DNA of 64,000 nucleotides from Serratia rubidaea (GTDB lineage Bacteria; Pseudomonadota; Gammaproteobacteria; Enterobacterales; Enterobacteriaceae): NCBI GenBank assembly GCA_901472405.1, contig LR590463.1, positions 3,658,001 to 3,722,000 of the forward strand, read 5' to 3'. Shown piece by piece: positions 8,337 to 17,995 of this stretch (position 1 is its first letter; each line of letters starts with the position of its first letter). The notes under the pieces were generated by a model. It saw only the letters and a program-made list of their open reading frames with translations, ran no database searches and was not told where the DNA came from. The position numbers and the translations under genes were made by a program.

Positions 8337-8772
8337 TCACGATAACGCTCGCCAGCACATCACCTTCTCCGGTTGGCCCGTATGCTCGTCCAGCCGCTCT
8401 CTGACGGTGACAAATCCCTGCTTTTCGTAGAAACGGATGGCGGAAGCATTCGCGGCATACACCGACAGTTCCAGCATCGATTTGGCTGACATGGCGTCGG
8501 CCAGCAATTGCGCACCAACTCCCCTTCCCTGATGCTCAGGGGAAACAAACAGCGCCGCCAGCGTCTGCTGATAAACAGAGCAGAACCCGATGACCGCACC
8601 ATCGGCCTCCAACACCCGGGTGATCGCGCTGGGCAGGTAGACGTCGCGCATCGCGTCAAGCTGGCTGTGCCAAAACTCGGGGGCGACAAAATGATGCGCC
8701 TGCATTGACGCGCGTAACCAAAATGTCCAGTACGGACTCTGAATCAGACGTGCAAAAATCTCGGATCATCAT
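8337..8772 (-). CDS. GNAT-family N-acetyltransferase, interrupted by one frameshift
   Basis: Corrected length is 144 residues. The acetyl-CoA loop is visible as VSPEHQGRGVGAQLL (the Q/RxxGxG/A motif), and the end has the typical AIRFYEKQGF. The N-terminus MMIRDFCTSDSESVLDI is in another frame. The four-A run at 8720-8723 must be three bases to read on into IWLRASMQAHHFVAPEF, which is the usual N-terminal part of YjaB-like acetyltransferases. Without this correction the protein would appear to start at 8705 and lack its first strand. Substrate unknown. It faces the SDR gene tail to tail. Confidence 0.8.
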
Positions 8773-8983
8773 CAAGCCACGGTTGAATAAGAAAAAAGCA
8801 GTGTGCCACGGCCGGAATTATTCGCCAAACCTTCGATTGACCCGATTACATCGCTTTATGTCCTGTGGACATATCACACTCCGCGCCGCCCTCCCCGTAC
8901 AGTTAAGCACCTCGCAGCCGCCGCCAGAGCAATTCGTTATCGCGGTAGCCGCACCTGTTAACGAGATACACCCCGGAGCAAAC

Positions 8984-9763
8984 ATGAAACTGACTCAAAT
9001 CCGCAATGCCACGCTGGTGTTGGAATATGCCGGTAAAAAATTCCTGATTGACCCGATGCTCGCGGAAAAGGATGCCTGGGATGGCTTTGCCGGCAGCGCG
9101 CGCTCGCATCTGCGCAATCCGATGGTGGCCTTGCCCGTCGCCATTGAAGAGCTGCTGGCCGTTGATGCGGTGATTATCACCCATACCCATACCGACCACT
9201 GGGACGAGGCGGCGCAGCAGTTAGTGCCGAAAGACATGCTGATTTATACCCAGAACGATAACGATGCCGCCCTGGTCCGTTCCCAAGGGTTTATCAACGT
9301 CCGTACGCTAGCAGACGAAAACCGCTTCGTTGATGGGCTGACGATTTTCACCACCGACGGCCAACACGGCAGCAACGACCTGTATGCCAATACCGTCATG
9401 GCCGAGCTGCTGGGTGACGCATGCGGTCTGGTATTTACCCATCACGATGAAAAAACGCTTTATATTGCCGGCGATACCATTTGGGTAAAACCGTATGTCA
9501 GAAGCCTGCAGCGCTTCCGGCCGGATGTTGTGGTGCTGAATACCGGGGATGCCGTGATCAATGACTACGGTTCAATCATCATGGGTAAAGAGGATACGCT
9601 GCGCACATTGCAGGTGCTGCCCGAAACGACCGTGGTAGCTTCCCATATGGAGTCGGTTAACCACTGCCTGCTGACCCGTGCGGAGTTACGCGAATATACT
9701 CTTGAACACGGTATTGAAGATAAGGTGCTGATTCCGGCCGATGGCGAAACCCTGACTTTCTGA
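8984..9763 (+). CDS. Metallo-beta-lactamase-fold hydrolase (UlaG/beta-lactamase superfamily type)
   Basis: 259 residues, intact. ATG 8984 has GGAG upstream and starts directly at the first strand (KLTQIRNATLVLEYAGKKFLIDP). The metal-binding motif THTHTDHWDEAA is the HxHxDH signature, and further ligands are probably in the strand YIAGDT. The protein lacks the extra domains of glyoxalase or RNase members and resembles the small L-ascorbate-6-phosphate lactonase-like group. It is followed after 95 bases by a DJ-1/AraC regulator on the same strand that may control it. Substrate unknown. The 211-base gap before it carries no gene and should contain its promoter. Confidence 0.85.
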   Translation: MKLTQIRNATLVLEYAGKKFLIDPMLAEKDAWDGFAGSARSHLRNPMVALPVAIEELLAVDAVIITHTHTDHWDEAAQQLVPKDMLIYTQNDNDAALVRSQGFINVRTLADENRFVDGLTIFTTDGQHGSNDLYANTVMAELLGDACGLVFTHHDEKTLYIAGDTIWVKPYVRSLQRFRPDVVVLNTGDAVINDYGSIIMGKEDTLRTLQVLPETTVVASHMESVNHCLLTRAELREYTLEHGIEDKVLIPADGETLTF

Positions 9764-9858
9764 GCAGCCCTCTCCGCCGGTTCTGCGGTAAAATATCATG
9801 CAGCGGGTATGCCGCAGCCTGTCGAAAACGAGCGGTAACAACAACTGTGAGGTTCACC

Positions 9859-10827
9859 ATGCCTGCGCTGAAAGTAGCGGTGATTGTCACCAATGGGTTC
9901 AGCCCGTTTCATTTTTCGGTGCCCTGCATCCTGTTTGGCACGGCGATGCCGGAACCGAATCTCTTTCAGGTGGATATTTGCGCGGAAACGCCAGGTGTCG
10001 TCCTGTCGGATATTGGCCTGTCCATCACTGTGGAGCATGGGCTGGAGCGACTCGACAGCGCGGATATTGTTATCGTGCCCTTCTGGCATGATCCGGATGA
10101 AAAGCCTTCTCAGTTACTGCTTGATAAACTGGTCAGCACCTGGCAGCGCGGCGCAGAAGTGGTCGGCCTGTGTCTTGGCACTTACGTGCTGGCCTACAGC
10201 GGCTTGCTTGATCAACACCGCGCGGCAACGCACTGGGAGTATGAAAGCGACTTCACGCAGCGCTTCCCGGAGGTTCATCTGGACAGCAACTCACTGTACA
10301 CCACCGATGAACGTCTGATTACCTCTGCCGGTACGGCCGCCGGTATCGATTGCTGCCTCAATATTGTCCGCGACCATTACGGCACCGCCATTGCCAACCG
10401 GGTCGCCAGAAGAATGGTGGTCCCCCCCTATCGGGAGGGCGGGCAAGCCCAGTTTATTGAACGCCCCATTCCGGTGAATACCCGCGACGGCAAAATCAAC
10501 GAGCTCATCGATTATCTGCGGCGTAATCTGGACAAGCCGCACGACCTCGACTCACTGGCCCGCTTTGTTAATATGAGCAGGCGCACGCTGACGCGCCATT
10601 TTGTGAAAGCCACCGGCATCCCGTTGGGGGAATGGCTCAATGCCGAGCGTCTGCAACGAAGTCAGGAGCTGCTGGAAACGACCAATAACAGCATTGAAAG
10701 CGTAGCGGATGAGGCGGGGTTTCAGTCCCCCGTTTCTTTCAGACAAAGTTTCAAGACCCGGTTTGGCGTCAGCCCCAGTGAATGGCGTCGGACCTTTCGT
10801 GGCCCCGCAGACATTGATGCCGGCTGA
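9859..10827 (+). CDS. DJ-1/PfpI domain AraC-family regulator (FtrA-like)
   Basis: 322 residues from ATG 9859, which has GAGG upstream. Residues about 1-185 form a DJ-1/PfpI (class I glutamine-amidotransferase-like) domain with the cysteine of the nucleophile elbow in VVGLCLGTYVLAYSG and a typical SAGTAAGIDCCL after it. The last 100 or so residues are the two AraC helix-turn-helix motifs (LDSLARFVNMSRRTLTRHF and SVADEAGFQSPVSFRQSF). Proteins of this layout (FtrA, GlxA, CdhR) activate catabolic genes in response to small metabolites. The metallo-hydrolase gene just upstream is the obvious candidate target. Confidence 0.88.
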   Translation: MPALKVAVIVTNGFSPFHFSVPCILFGTAMPEPNLFQVDICAETPGVVLSDIGLSITVEHGLERLDSADIVIVPFWHDPDEKPSQLLLDKLVSTWQRGAEVVGLCLGTYVLAYSGLLDQHRAATHWEYESDFTQRFPEVHLDSNSLYTTDERLITSAGTAAGIDCCLNIVRDHYGTAIANRVARRMVVPPYREGGQAQFIERPIPVNTRDGKINELIDYLRRNLDKPHDLDSLARFVNMSRRTLTRHFVKATGIPLGEWLNAERLQRSQELLETTNNSIESVADEAGFQSPVSFRQSFKTRFGVSPSEWRRTFRGPADIDAG

Positions 10828-10846
10828 ACACGCCAGACGCATGTTT

Positions 10847-11293
10847 TTACTTTACCTTGAGCACTTCGGTCGCGCTGGCCGCCAGCACGCCGCCGTCCCG
10901 CGCGGTCGGACTCATTAAAGGAACCGGTTCACCGGTGTGCTTATCAATCAGCAGCGAGTGCCGCTCGCCGCGTTCGAACAGATGCTGCTCCCCCCACTGG
11001 CGCAGCGCCACCACTACGGGAAACAGGCTTTCCCCCTTGTCCGTCAGCACATACTCCTGATACGCCGAACCGTCCGAGGCGCCCTGCAGGGCAAGCACGC
11101 CGGCATCAACCAGCTTGCGTAGCCGGTCGGAGAGAATATTCCGCGCCATCCCCAGACTGCGTTGAAAGTCGCCGAAGCGGCGCAGGCCGTCAAAGGCGTC
11201 GCGAACGATCAGCAGCGACCAGCGATCGCCGATCAGATCGACGCAGCGTGCTACCGGACAGGGTTCATCGTGCATTGGTTTACGCGATGGCAT
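10847..11293 (-). CDS. HxlR-family winged-helix transcriptional regulator
   Basis: 148 residues, intact. The start ATG 11293 follows an ideal AGGAGG. HxlR features are CPVARCVDLIGDRWSLLIVRD near the N-terminus with two cysteines, RFGDFQRSLGMARNILSDRLRKLVDAGVL for the recognition helix, and YVLTDKGESLFPV for the wing. A C-terminal tail of about 35 residues extends beyond the usual core. It is divergent from the MFS exporter gene at 11396 and shares a 102-base control region with a clear inverted repeat, so it is probably the local repressor of that exporter. Confidence 0.88.
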   Translation of the reverse strand: MPSRKPMHDEPCPVARCVDLIGDRWSLLIVRDAFDGLRRFGDFQRSLGMARNILSDRLRKLVDAGVLALQGASDGSAYQEYVLTDKGESLFPVVVALRQWGEQHLFERGERHSLLIDKHTGEPVPLMSPTARDGGVLAASATEVLKVK

Positions 11294-11320
11294 AGCGCCT
11301 CCTCAGCGGCCGTTGGTTTT

Positions 11321-11378
11321 CTGGTTGCATTTTAAAACTGCCTGACCTAGCATTCAATCAGTTTCTTTTTGCAACCAG
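11321..11378. promoter_or_regulatory. Control region between HxlR and MFS genes: 9-bp inverted repeat and promoter
   Basis: CTGGTTGCA at 11321-11329 is repeated as its exact complement TGCAACCAG at 11370-11378, 40 bases apart. Between them lies a plausible promoter for the MFS gene: TTGCAT at 11325-11330, a 17-base spacer and TAGCAT at 11348-11353. Two half-sites flanking or overlapping a promoter suit cooperative binding by the dimeric HxlR protein encoded on the left. Function inferred from symmetry and place. Confidence 0.5.
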
Positions 11379-11395
11379 ATTGCAAGGACGTTGCT

Positions 11396-12624
11396 ATGAA
11401 GAGTTCTGTTGCCTCACCGTTACCACCGGACAACGCGCTGACTCAGCCGGTGAAGATGCCCGGCAGCCTGGTGTGGTTGTTCGCCGTCGCCAGCGGGCTG
11501 AGCGTGGCGAACGTCTATTACGCCCAGCCGCTGCTCGACGCGCTGGCGTTGGACTTCGGCATCGGCCAGGCGGCCGTCGGCGGCGTGATCACCGCCACCC
11601 AGCTCGGCTGCGCCCTGGCCCTGCTGTTGCTGGTGCCGCTGGGAGATCGGAGCGATCGCCGCCGTCTGATCGCCATACAGCTGCTTGCCCTTGCGGCTGC
11701 GCTGGTCGCGGTGGGTCTGGCGCGTTCCGCTCCCGCCCTGCTGGCCGGCATGCTCGCCGTGGGCCTGTTGGGCACCGCGATGACCCAGGGCCTGATTGCC
11801 TATGCGGCAAGCGCCGCTGCGCCCCATGAGCAAGGGCGCGTGGTTGGCGCGGCGCAAAGCGGCGTGTTTATCGGCCTGTTGCTGGCGCGGGTGTTTGCCG
11901 GCGGCATCAGCGATCTGGCGGGCTGGCGCGGCGTCTACCTGTGCGCCGCAGTACTGATGCTGGCGATCGCACTACCGCTCTGGCAGCGGCTGCCCCGCCT
12001 GCCGGTCGCGCCGCACAAGATGCGCTACCTGAGCCTGCTCGCTTCAATGTTGGCGCTGCTGCGGCAGGAAAAAGTGTTGCAGGTGCGCGGCATGCTGGCG
12101 CTGCTGATGTTTGCCGCGTTCAATATCTTCTGGAGCGCGCTGGTGCTGCCGTTAAGCGCCCCACCCTATAACTTCTCGCACACCGCCATCGGCGCCTTTG
12201 GCCTGGCGGGCGTCGTGGGGGCGCTGGCTGCCGCACGGGCCGGGCACTGGGCCGACCGGGGATATGCCCAACGCACCAGTGCGGCGGCGCTTGCGGCGCT
12301 GCTGCTGGCCTGGTGGCCGCTGTCGCTGATGCCATGGTCGCTGGGCGCATTGATGATCGGCATCGTACTGCTCGATTTGGGGGGACAGGCGCTGCACGTC
12401 ACCAACCAAAGCATGATTTTCCGTACCCGCCCGAAGCCCACAGCCGGCTGGTCGGCCTCTATATGCTGTTTTACGCGCTCGGCAGCGGCCTGGGAGCTAT
12501 CGGCACCACGGCGACCTACGCCTACGCCGGCTGGCAGGGCGTATGCCTGCTCGGCGCCGCGGTCAGCCTGCTGGCGCTGCTATTCTGGTGGGCAACGCGG
12601 CGTTATGGGGCGAACGGCAAGTGA
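11396..12624 (+). CDS. MFS drug/metabolite exporter, interrupted by one frameshift
   Basis: Corrected length is 409 residues with 12 hydrophobic segments. The first is preceded by a short polar N-terminus, and the MFS loop motif is seen as PLGDRSDRRRLI between helices 2 and 3. The frame is lost in the CCC run at 12430-12432; a fourth C gives FRTRPEAHSRLVGLYMLFYA and the last two helices. ATG 11396 has AAGGA upstream. This class (YfcJ/YybF-like, SVANVYYAQPLLDAL) usually exports toxic compounds or metabolites. It is divergent from its likely HxlR repressor. Its last 40 or so bases are partly duplicated at 18160-18196. Confidence 0.82.
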
Positions 12625-12662
12625 TGCCCGCAGGGGCTATAGTCGATCTTTAAGGCTGAGAA

Positions 12663-12690
12663 TTTAAAAAACCGGCCTGGGGCCGGCATT
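12663..12690 (-). terminator. Rho-independent terminator of the porin gene
   Basis: On the minus strand GGCCGG and CCGGCC pair around a three-base loop (12672-12686) and are followed by six T residues. It lies about 80 bases beyond the porin stop and ends the sugar-utilisation operon. The rest of the gap between 12625 and 12765 shows nothing else. Confidence 0.75.
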
Positions 12691-12765
12691 CATTATTGGC
12701 AGAAGAGGAGCGGCGTACGTTGACGCGACGTCAAAGCCCCTTCCCTGGGAGGCTATCCTGCCAAC

Positions 12766-14145
12766 TTAGAACCACGCCTCAAACATGCCGCCAACGTTCA
12801 GTGAATCCAAACGTTCGTTGCTGGCGCCATTAACTTTGGCAGTATGTTCGTTCTCCACCTGACCGCCGGTGACGTAGAAACGTAACATCGGACGGAACTC
12901 CGGCCCCATGCCAATGGCAATATTCTGCGACAGCGTCAGCTTCCAGCCCTTGTTATCCCCGCCCCGATCGTAGTCTACGCGCTGGTAGCCTGCTTCCAGC
13001 CAGGTGGAGTGCACGTCGTTCCAGAAGTACATCGGCCGTACGATGGCGCCATAGTTTTTACGGTTGTCGGTGTTGTCCTTGCCGTTATCATAATCATGGA
13101 AGGCCAGCAGATATTCGACCTGCGCCTGCTGGGTAAATTTATGGCTCCCCTCAAAGCTGGCGTAGACCGTGGTCAGATCGTCGGTCTTGCTGTAAACGCT
13201 GTTATCCGCGTTGTCGGAGTAGCGCAGTATGAGCTTGTTCACCCCGCTGTCGTTGGTATGGCTCAGTACCAGTCCCCCCTGCCAGGCCTTGAGTCGCTCG
13301 TCGCTATCCACCGCTTTCGAGTCAAAGCCGTAGTTGGCGTACACTTCAACGTCGATCGGCCCGGCCTTGATGCCGTGGGTTTTGGTGGTCAGCGCGTAGT
13401 GACCGTTATCGCCGGTATCGGAACTGCCCGTGCAGGTGATGCGTGATGGATTCGTCTCATCGGCCATCACTTCCGGGCTACAGGATTTCACCTGCGACAC
13501 CGCCGCCATGTCAAACTGTACGCCGCCAATATCAAAGTTCTTCACCCCGGCCCCCTGGCCGTCGTGGTTCATCCAGAAGTAATCGTTGATCCCCTGTTGC
13601 GGACGTTGGTGGAAGTCCCGGCCGGCCCAGAGGTAGGCATTCGGGTTAGATTCGAGCACGTTAGTGACGCCCACGTAGGCCTTTTTCAGGTTCACTTCGT
13701 CACTCCAGTGGTCAAACATGACGTTAATATCCCAGATCGCCCCTTGGGCGCTTTTGAAGGCTTTGCTTATCTGGAATTCACCGCCGTTGCTTTCGTTACC
13801 CAGACGGCCGATCGCCGAGGCGCCGTTATAGGAACCGTCGACGCCGACATATTTCTGATCGCCGGTCTGGAAGTGGGCGCCATAGCGGGCATAGCCGCTG
13901 AATTTAAGGCCGAATGGGATCGCCAAGTCCGGCGAGGCCGCGGTGGTCTGCGGGGTGGTAATGACATCAATCTTTTTATCGGCTGCGGCGTCAATTTTCA
14001 CCTGCCGTTCGGCCAACGCTTTATCGACCGCTTTAGCCACGATGGCGTCAATCTGTTCCTGGGTGAATTCCTGCGCCAGTACGGAAACAGGGCACAGCGC
14101 GGCGATAGCCGCCATAGCTAAAGGGATTTTATTTACAGTTTTCAT
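12766..14145 (-). CDS. LamB/ScrY-like carbohydrate porin
   Basis: 459 residues, intact. ATG 14145 opens a clear Sec signal peptide, MKTVNKIPLAMAAIAALCPV and onward, with cleavage expected after VLA at about residue 24. The mature N-terminus (EFTQEQIDAIVAKAVDKALAE) is a helical, coiled-coil-like extension as in ScrY. The barrel part starts with FGLKFSGYARYG and ends in the outer-membrane signature GGMFEAWF with a terminal phenylalanine. It should form trimers that let oligosaccharides cross the outer membrane. Standing downstream of a GH43 xylosidase and a GPH symporter, its likely cargo is xylo-oligosaccharide, which is unusual for the maltoporin family. Confidence 0.85.
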   Translation of the reverse strand: MKTVNKIPLAMAAIAALCPVSVLAQEFTQEQIDAIVAKAVDKALAERQVKIDAAADKKIDVITTPQTTAASPDLAIPFGLKFSGYARYGAHFQTGDQKYVGVDGSYNGASAIGRLGNESNGGEFQISKAFKSAQGAIWDINVMFDHWSDEVNLKKAYVGVTNVLESNPNAYLWAGRDFHQRPQQGINDYFWMNHDGQGAGVKNFDIGGVQFDMAAVSQVKSCSPEVMADETNPSRITCTGSSDTGDNGHYALTTKTHGIKAGPIDVEVYANYGFDSKAVDSDERLKAWQGGLVLSHTNDSGVNKLILRYSDNADNSVYSKTDDLTTVYASFEGSHKFTQQAQVEYLLAFHDYDNGKDNTDNRKNYGAIVRPMYFWNDVHSTWLEAGYQRVDYDRGGDNKGWKLTLSQNIAIGMGPEFRPMLRFYVTGGQVENEHTAKVNGASNERLDSLNVGGMFEAWF

Positions 14146-14473
14146 GGCTATCTCAAATTCATTATATTTTAAGAAAATAACCATCCCGTTCTGGTGCCAA
14201 TAGAAATGACGCCACCAAAACAAGTTGATTTTATTTTTATTTCTCAGAGGTACAGTGATAACATCGGCGTAATAATATCCTCCATAGTCAGAACAATCAG
14301 ATATTGACGGACGTGATTACGTCATGCCAACAGTTAACAGGTCGGTAAGGTATCTATCGGACACTTCGCTGCCAGCACCCGCGTTAATTTCACAGAGGGT
14401 GCGCATAATCAGTCAGGGACGAATTAGCCCCCGACTGACGCTGTACTTATTATCTTAATTACAACTTTAGCCT
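14146..14473. promoter_or_regulatory. 328-base gap between xylosidase and porin genes, with a hairpin
   Basis: No gene is visible here. A hairpin TCAGTCAGGG / CCCCGACTGA (one mismatch) spans 14409-14438, shortly after the xylosidase stop. It lacks a good T-tract on either strand, so it may be a processing or attenuation site that lowers porin expression rather than a full terminator. The stretch next to the porin start is AT-rich and could hold a separate promoter. I cannot assign boxes. Confidence 0.4.
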
Positions 14474-16153
14474 TTAATTAAAGCGTGATTCACTGGCTTC
14501 CCAGCTATAACTGCCATTTGCCATTAACGAATCACCATGTTCCTGATAGGAAAAATTATAAAACTCTGCGCTGGCGGCATAGCCGGAGTAGTCTACGACC
14601 GCCAGGCCGACAAACGCACCGGTAAAGAACCCGCCATAGCTTTGCAATACATAGTCGTCAGAAAGAACAGCGGCATCCAGGGTGACCGGAATCTCACTGA
14701 AGTTAATCCCATCAAAGCTATACTCATAGGTATAACTTTCCTTTCTTACTCTTGTGCGGAACCAGACATACTCGCTACCTTCCGGAATTTTTATGGCATC
14801 CTCTTTCAGATACGAGGTATATTTACCACGATTATTCTCACTTACCTCGATAACCGCACCATTAATTTCATTCCAGGTAATGAATACAAAGCTCCAGTGA
14901 CGATCGTTATAGTAATTCGTCAAACCTGCCATTTGCTGGTAATTAAATGGATTGAATTTAACTTTAACCTGCGCATCAAAATAGAAGGCCTGCCAGCGCC
15001 GGGCAATCAGCGACAGGTCATGAGTATTCGCTAAAGAACCTTGTCCGATTAACGTCAATTTTCCGTCGCCTGTTGTACCCATTTTTTCGGTGAACGGAAC
15101 ACGGAGCGTATTCCAGTTGAGATCGAGCGTCGACGATTTAAAATCATCTTGCTGACTATGCTCCCTTGCGCTGTGGCTACCAACGGCACCTTTTGGCCCT
15201 TCGACGAAGGTTTTTCCTCCGTGGCCGCCCTCAATACGTGGCCAACCCTCTTCATCCCAATAAACTTTTTGAATCGACGTTTCCCGGCCAAGCGTTGACC
15301 ACCCGCGCGGATCGTAGACAGACTCACCGGCATGGTTCCAGGGACGCGCGCAGAGTGAAGCGTAATACCATTCACCTTCGGGGGTTGACACCAGACTGCC
15401 GTGGCCCTGTTTTTGGATATAGCTGTCCGGAGTATCTACGTTGGTTAAGAAGACCTCCCCCGGAGCCGTTACAAAACTGTCAGCGTCCAGGCTGGTTGAA
15501 CGGGCAACAACCTCCTGGTGGGTAAAGACAGTTCCCCCCTGAGCGGCAAAAAGATAATAGTATCCGTTCAGTTTGTAGAGGTGTGGCCCTTCAACCAGCG
15601 CAACCGCAGTGCCCCGATAAATGGTGCGCGCCGTTTCCGGTTTTAATTTCAGCGTATCGGCATCAAATTCAGTTAACGTAATGCCGTTAAAAGGGTGGCG
15701 GTACTCTCGGTGGTCCCAGGTTTGTTGCACCAGGTATTTACGGCCATCATCGTCGTGGAAAAGCGAAGCATCAAAACCGACGCCATTCAGTTTGATGGGA
15801 TCGGCCCATGGACCACGGATATCCGTTGCGGTGGTCAGGTAGTTGGTCATGTCTTTAAAGGCGCCCTCGGTGACTTTCACATCCGTATAAACCAACCAGA
15901 ATTTGCCATCGGCATAAGAGAGGGCCGGAGCCCAGATCCCACCTGATGAAGGGTTCCCTTTCATCTGCAAAAGCGCCGTTGTTGACAATGGACTCGGCAG
16001 AAGACTCCAGTGCTCCAGGTCTTTTGACGCATGTAAACGAACGCCGGGGAACCACTCAAAGGTCGAATTTGCGATATAGTAAGTGTCCTCGACGCGGATA
16101 ATACTTGGGTCTGCATTAAATCCAGGCAATATAGGGTTTTGAATCAGTGACAT
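14474..16153 (-). CDS. xynB: GH43 beta-xylosidase
   Basis: 559 residues, intact, no signal peptide, so cytoplasmic. The five-blade propeller of family GH43 has its three acidic residues in place: Asp15 in GFNADPSI (general base), Asp128 in GFDASLFHDDDG (pKa modulator) and Glu188 in LVEGPHLYK (general acid). The C-terminal 230 residues form the beta-sandwich typical of XynB-type enzymes. It splits xylobiose and short xylo-oligosaccharides to xylose; side activity on arabinosides is common. The gene sits 47 bases after the symporter gene. Codon and base use look less GC-rich than in the flanking core genes, which suggests acquisition. Confidence 0.9.
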   Translation of the reverse strand: MSLIQNPILPGFNADPSIIRVEDTYYIANSTFEWFPGVRLHASKDLEHWSLLPSPLSTTALLQMKGNPSSGGIWAPALSYADGKFWLVYTDVKVTEGAFKDMTNYLTTATDIRGPWADPIKLNGVGFDASLFHDDDGRKYLVQQTWDHREYRHPFNGITLTEFDADTLKLKPETARTIYRGTAVALVEGPHLYKLNGYYYLFAAQGGTVFTHQEVVARSTSLDADSFVTAPGEVFLTNVDTPDSYIQKQGHGSLVSTPEGEWYYASLCARPWNHAGESVYDPRGWSTLGRETSIQKVYWDEEGWPRIEGGHGGKTFVEGPKGAVGSHSAREHSQQDDFKSSTLDLNWNTLRVPFTEKMGTTGDGKLTLIGQGSLANTHDLSLIARRWQAFYFDAQVKVKFNPFNYQQMAGLTNYYNDRHWSFVFITWNEINGAVIEVSENNRGKYTSYLKEDAIKIPEGSEYVWFRTRVRKESYTYEYSFDGINFSEIPVTLDAAVLSDDYVLQSYGGFFTGAFVGLAVVDYSGYAASAEFYNFSYQEHGDSLMANGSYSWEASESRFN

Positions 16154-16200
16154 AGGGCTTTACCTTCTTAATAAATTTATCTTATTTATCAATCATTTAA

Positions 16201-17655
16201 TTATATGCGTATTTCATCGAGCTGACGGTTGATATCCGTGATGTTTTTATCTGAGATGGGATAGCATTGAATAACGATCATCGACACAAAGGCTAGCGCT
16301 ATCGGGATCCAAATCGCCGTCATATTGATTCCAGCAATAGCGTTTGCATCTTGTTGGGCAGCGACTTCGTTAAAGCCATAAGCGGCCAGCAGCCAAAGCG
16401 GAATGGCGCCGCCAAGAGTAAAGCCGACTTTGAAAAAAAGCCCCATAATGGCATTAATAATTGCGGCGTTTCGCTTGCCTGATTTTAATTCGCCATACGC
16501 AATAACCTCTGGGACAAGCGCCCACATAAAGCCGGTCGCCGACGTTAACCCCCACTGTTTAATAAATGTTGCGATATAAGCTAGCCAGAGTTCATCATGC
16601 ATGCCATCGAGTGACCAGATGTATGTCAGCAATTCCCCCACGATAAACATGCCAAGAAAAAGGTGGAAGAACCCTTTTTTACCAAATATTTTCTTGAGTC
16701 TTGGCCAAAAAACCGGGAATAAAATGCCTGGAATTGAGGCGACAAGACCAACGGCGCCCATCCATTCCGAATGGCCGACAACAAACTGATTGAAAAAACC
16801 ATTAACCGTATTCATAAAAAACATGAAGGTAAAGGCCAGCATAAAAAACACGCCGAGAATGACAAGCGGCCGGTTATTTTTGAGTTCAAGGAATAAATCC
16901 GTCGCTTTTACATTGGCAGATTGCTCTACCGTAGCGACAACGCGCTCTTTGGTTAATTTATAACACAGGAAAAGCGCCGCCGCCCCGACGATCATATACA
17001 CAGAATAAACGCCAAACCACGCGTAGCTGGCGGACGGATCGGTATAGTTCCCCAGTTCCAGCTTAAGCCCGAAAAACCCGGTATCCTTGATGCTGCGATC
17101 TTTGGGAGCAGCCATTTGTACGAACATGGGAAATAAGGTATAGGCAAGAAGGTTGGCGCTATTGGCCAGCATCATGCGCGTACTCGTCAGCTTATCGATT
17201 GAGACAGGATCTCTGGTTAATGAAGCATTAAGAGAACCATAAGGAATATTCACCACCGAATAAACCAAATCCAGCGCCAGATAAACGACGAAGGCAAAAG
17301 GCACGGAGCCACGCACTTCAGGAATAGGTGCAAACAGCAAGGCGGAGAGAATAACAAGTGGAATACCGGCTCTTAGCAGCCAGGGACGGTATTTCCCGGA
17401 CGCTGAACTCCTTTTATCAACAAAAGTTCCGACCATCGGGTCCCAAAACACATTGAGAATTCTGACAAAAAGAAATATAAACCCCGCGGCTGCGGTGCTG
17501 ATTGCATTAACAGTCAACATGTGTAGAGCAAGAAAACCGCCTATTGTCCCAAAAACAAGATTTTGGGCAAAGTCACCCAGCCCATAACCAATGCGTTCTC
17601 CACGCGTTAGTTTATGATACTCATCGTGCTGACTTTGCATTATGTTTTCACTCAT
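16201..17655 (-). CDS. xynP: GPH-family sodium/proton:oligosaccharide symporter (XynP/XylT-like)
   Basis: 484 residues from ATG 17655, which has GGAG 11 bases upstream; an in-frame GTG at 17664 is too close to that site. Twelve hydrophobic segments are visible. Family marks are RIGYGLGDFAQN in the N-terminus, FLFVRILNVFWDPMVGTFVD in the first loop region and MWALVPEVIAYGELKSGKR in the second half. GPH symporters bring in glycosides and xylo-oligosaccharides with Na+ or H+. It is the first gene of the operon with the GH43 enzyme and the porin, which together cover outer membrane, inner membrane and hydrolysis. No dedicated regulator such as XylR is next to it. Confidence 0.88.
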   Translation of the reverse strand: MSENIMQSQHDEYHKLTRGERIGYGLGDFAQNLVFGTIGGFLALHMLTVNAISTAAAGFIFLFVRILNVFWDPMVGTFVDKRSSASGKYRPWLLRAGIPLVILSALLFAPIPEVRGSVPFAFVVYLALDLVYSVVNIPYGSLNASLTRDPVSIDKLTSTRMMLANSANLLAYTLFPMFVQMAAPKDRSIKDTGFFGLKLELGNYTDPSASYAWFGVYSVYMIVGAAALFLCYKLTKERVVATVEQSANVKATDLFLELKNNRPLVILGVFFMLAFTFMFFMNTVNGFFNQFVVGHSEWMGAVGLVASIPGILFPVFWPRLKKIFGKKGFFHLFLGMFIVGELLTYIWSLDGMHDELWLAYIATFIKQWGLTSATGFMWALVPEVIAYGELKSGKRNAAIINAIMGLFFKVGFTLGGAIPLWLLAAYGFNEVAAQQDANAIAGINMTAIWIPIALAFVSMIVIQCYPISDKNITDINRQLDEIRI

Positions 17656-17995
17656 TTTTATCACATCTCCTGCCTGGTTTGTGAACGCGGAATACTTTCT
17701 GACACAGATTACGGCTGGTAATCTATTACGTTTTTGTACTTATTAATTATGTTTTTTTATTTCCGTGAGCACGGTGACAAAGGCCTTATATAGGACTATA
17801 GCCAACGGGGAGATTGGCAACTCACCGGCCATGTCCACTGTCGCTGAACCTGGCCTGAAAAACCAGCACGTTGTTTAATTCCTTCGGTTTTCCACCGAAA
17901 AGTGAAAGCCCGATATGGCTATTAACACATTAAATAGATGGCCGTATTTTTTGAGATATGGTTCACATTTGAGCATTCTATTAATCACAAAGTGA
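17656..17995. promoter_or_regulatory. Upstream region of the xylosidase operon
   Basis: About 340 bases with no gene I can support. It must contain the promoter of the symporter operon. A partly symmetric CGTGA-N6-TGACA at about 17765-17780 has the spacing of a CRP site but a poor right half, so catabolite control is only possible. The rest is AT-rich and unassigned. Confidence 0.35.
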
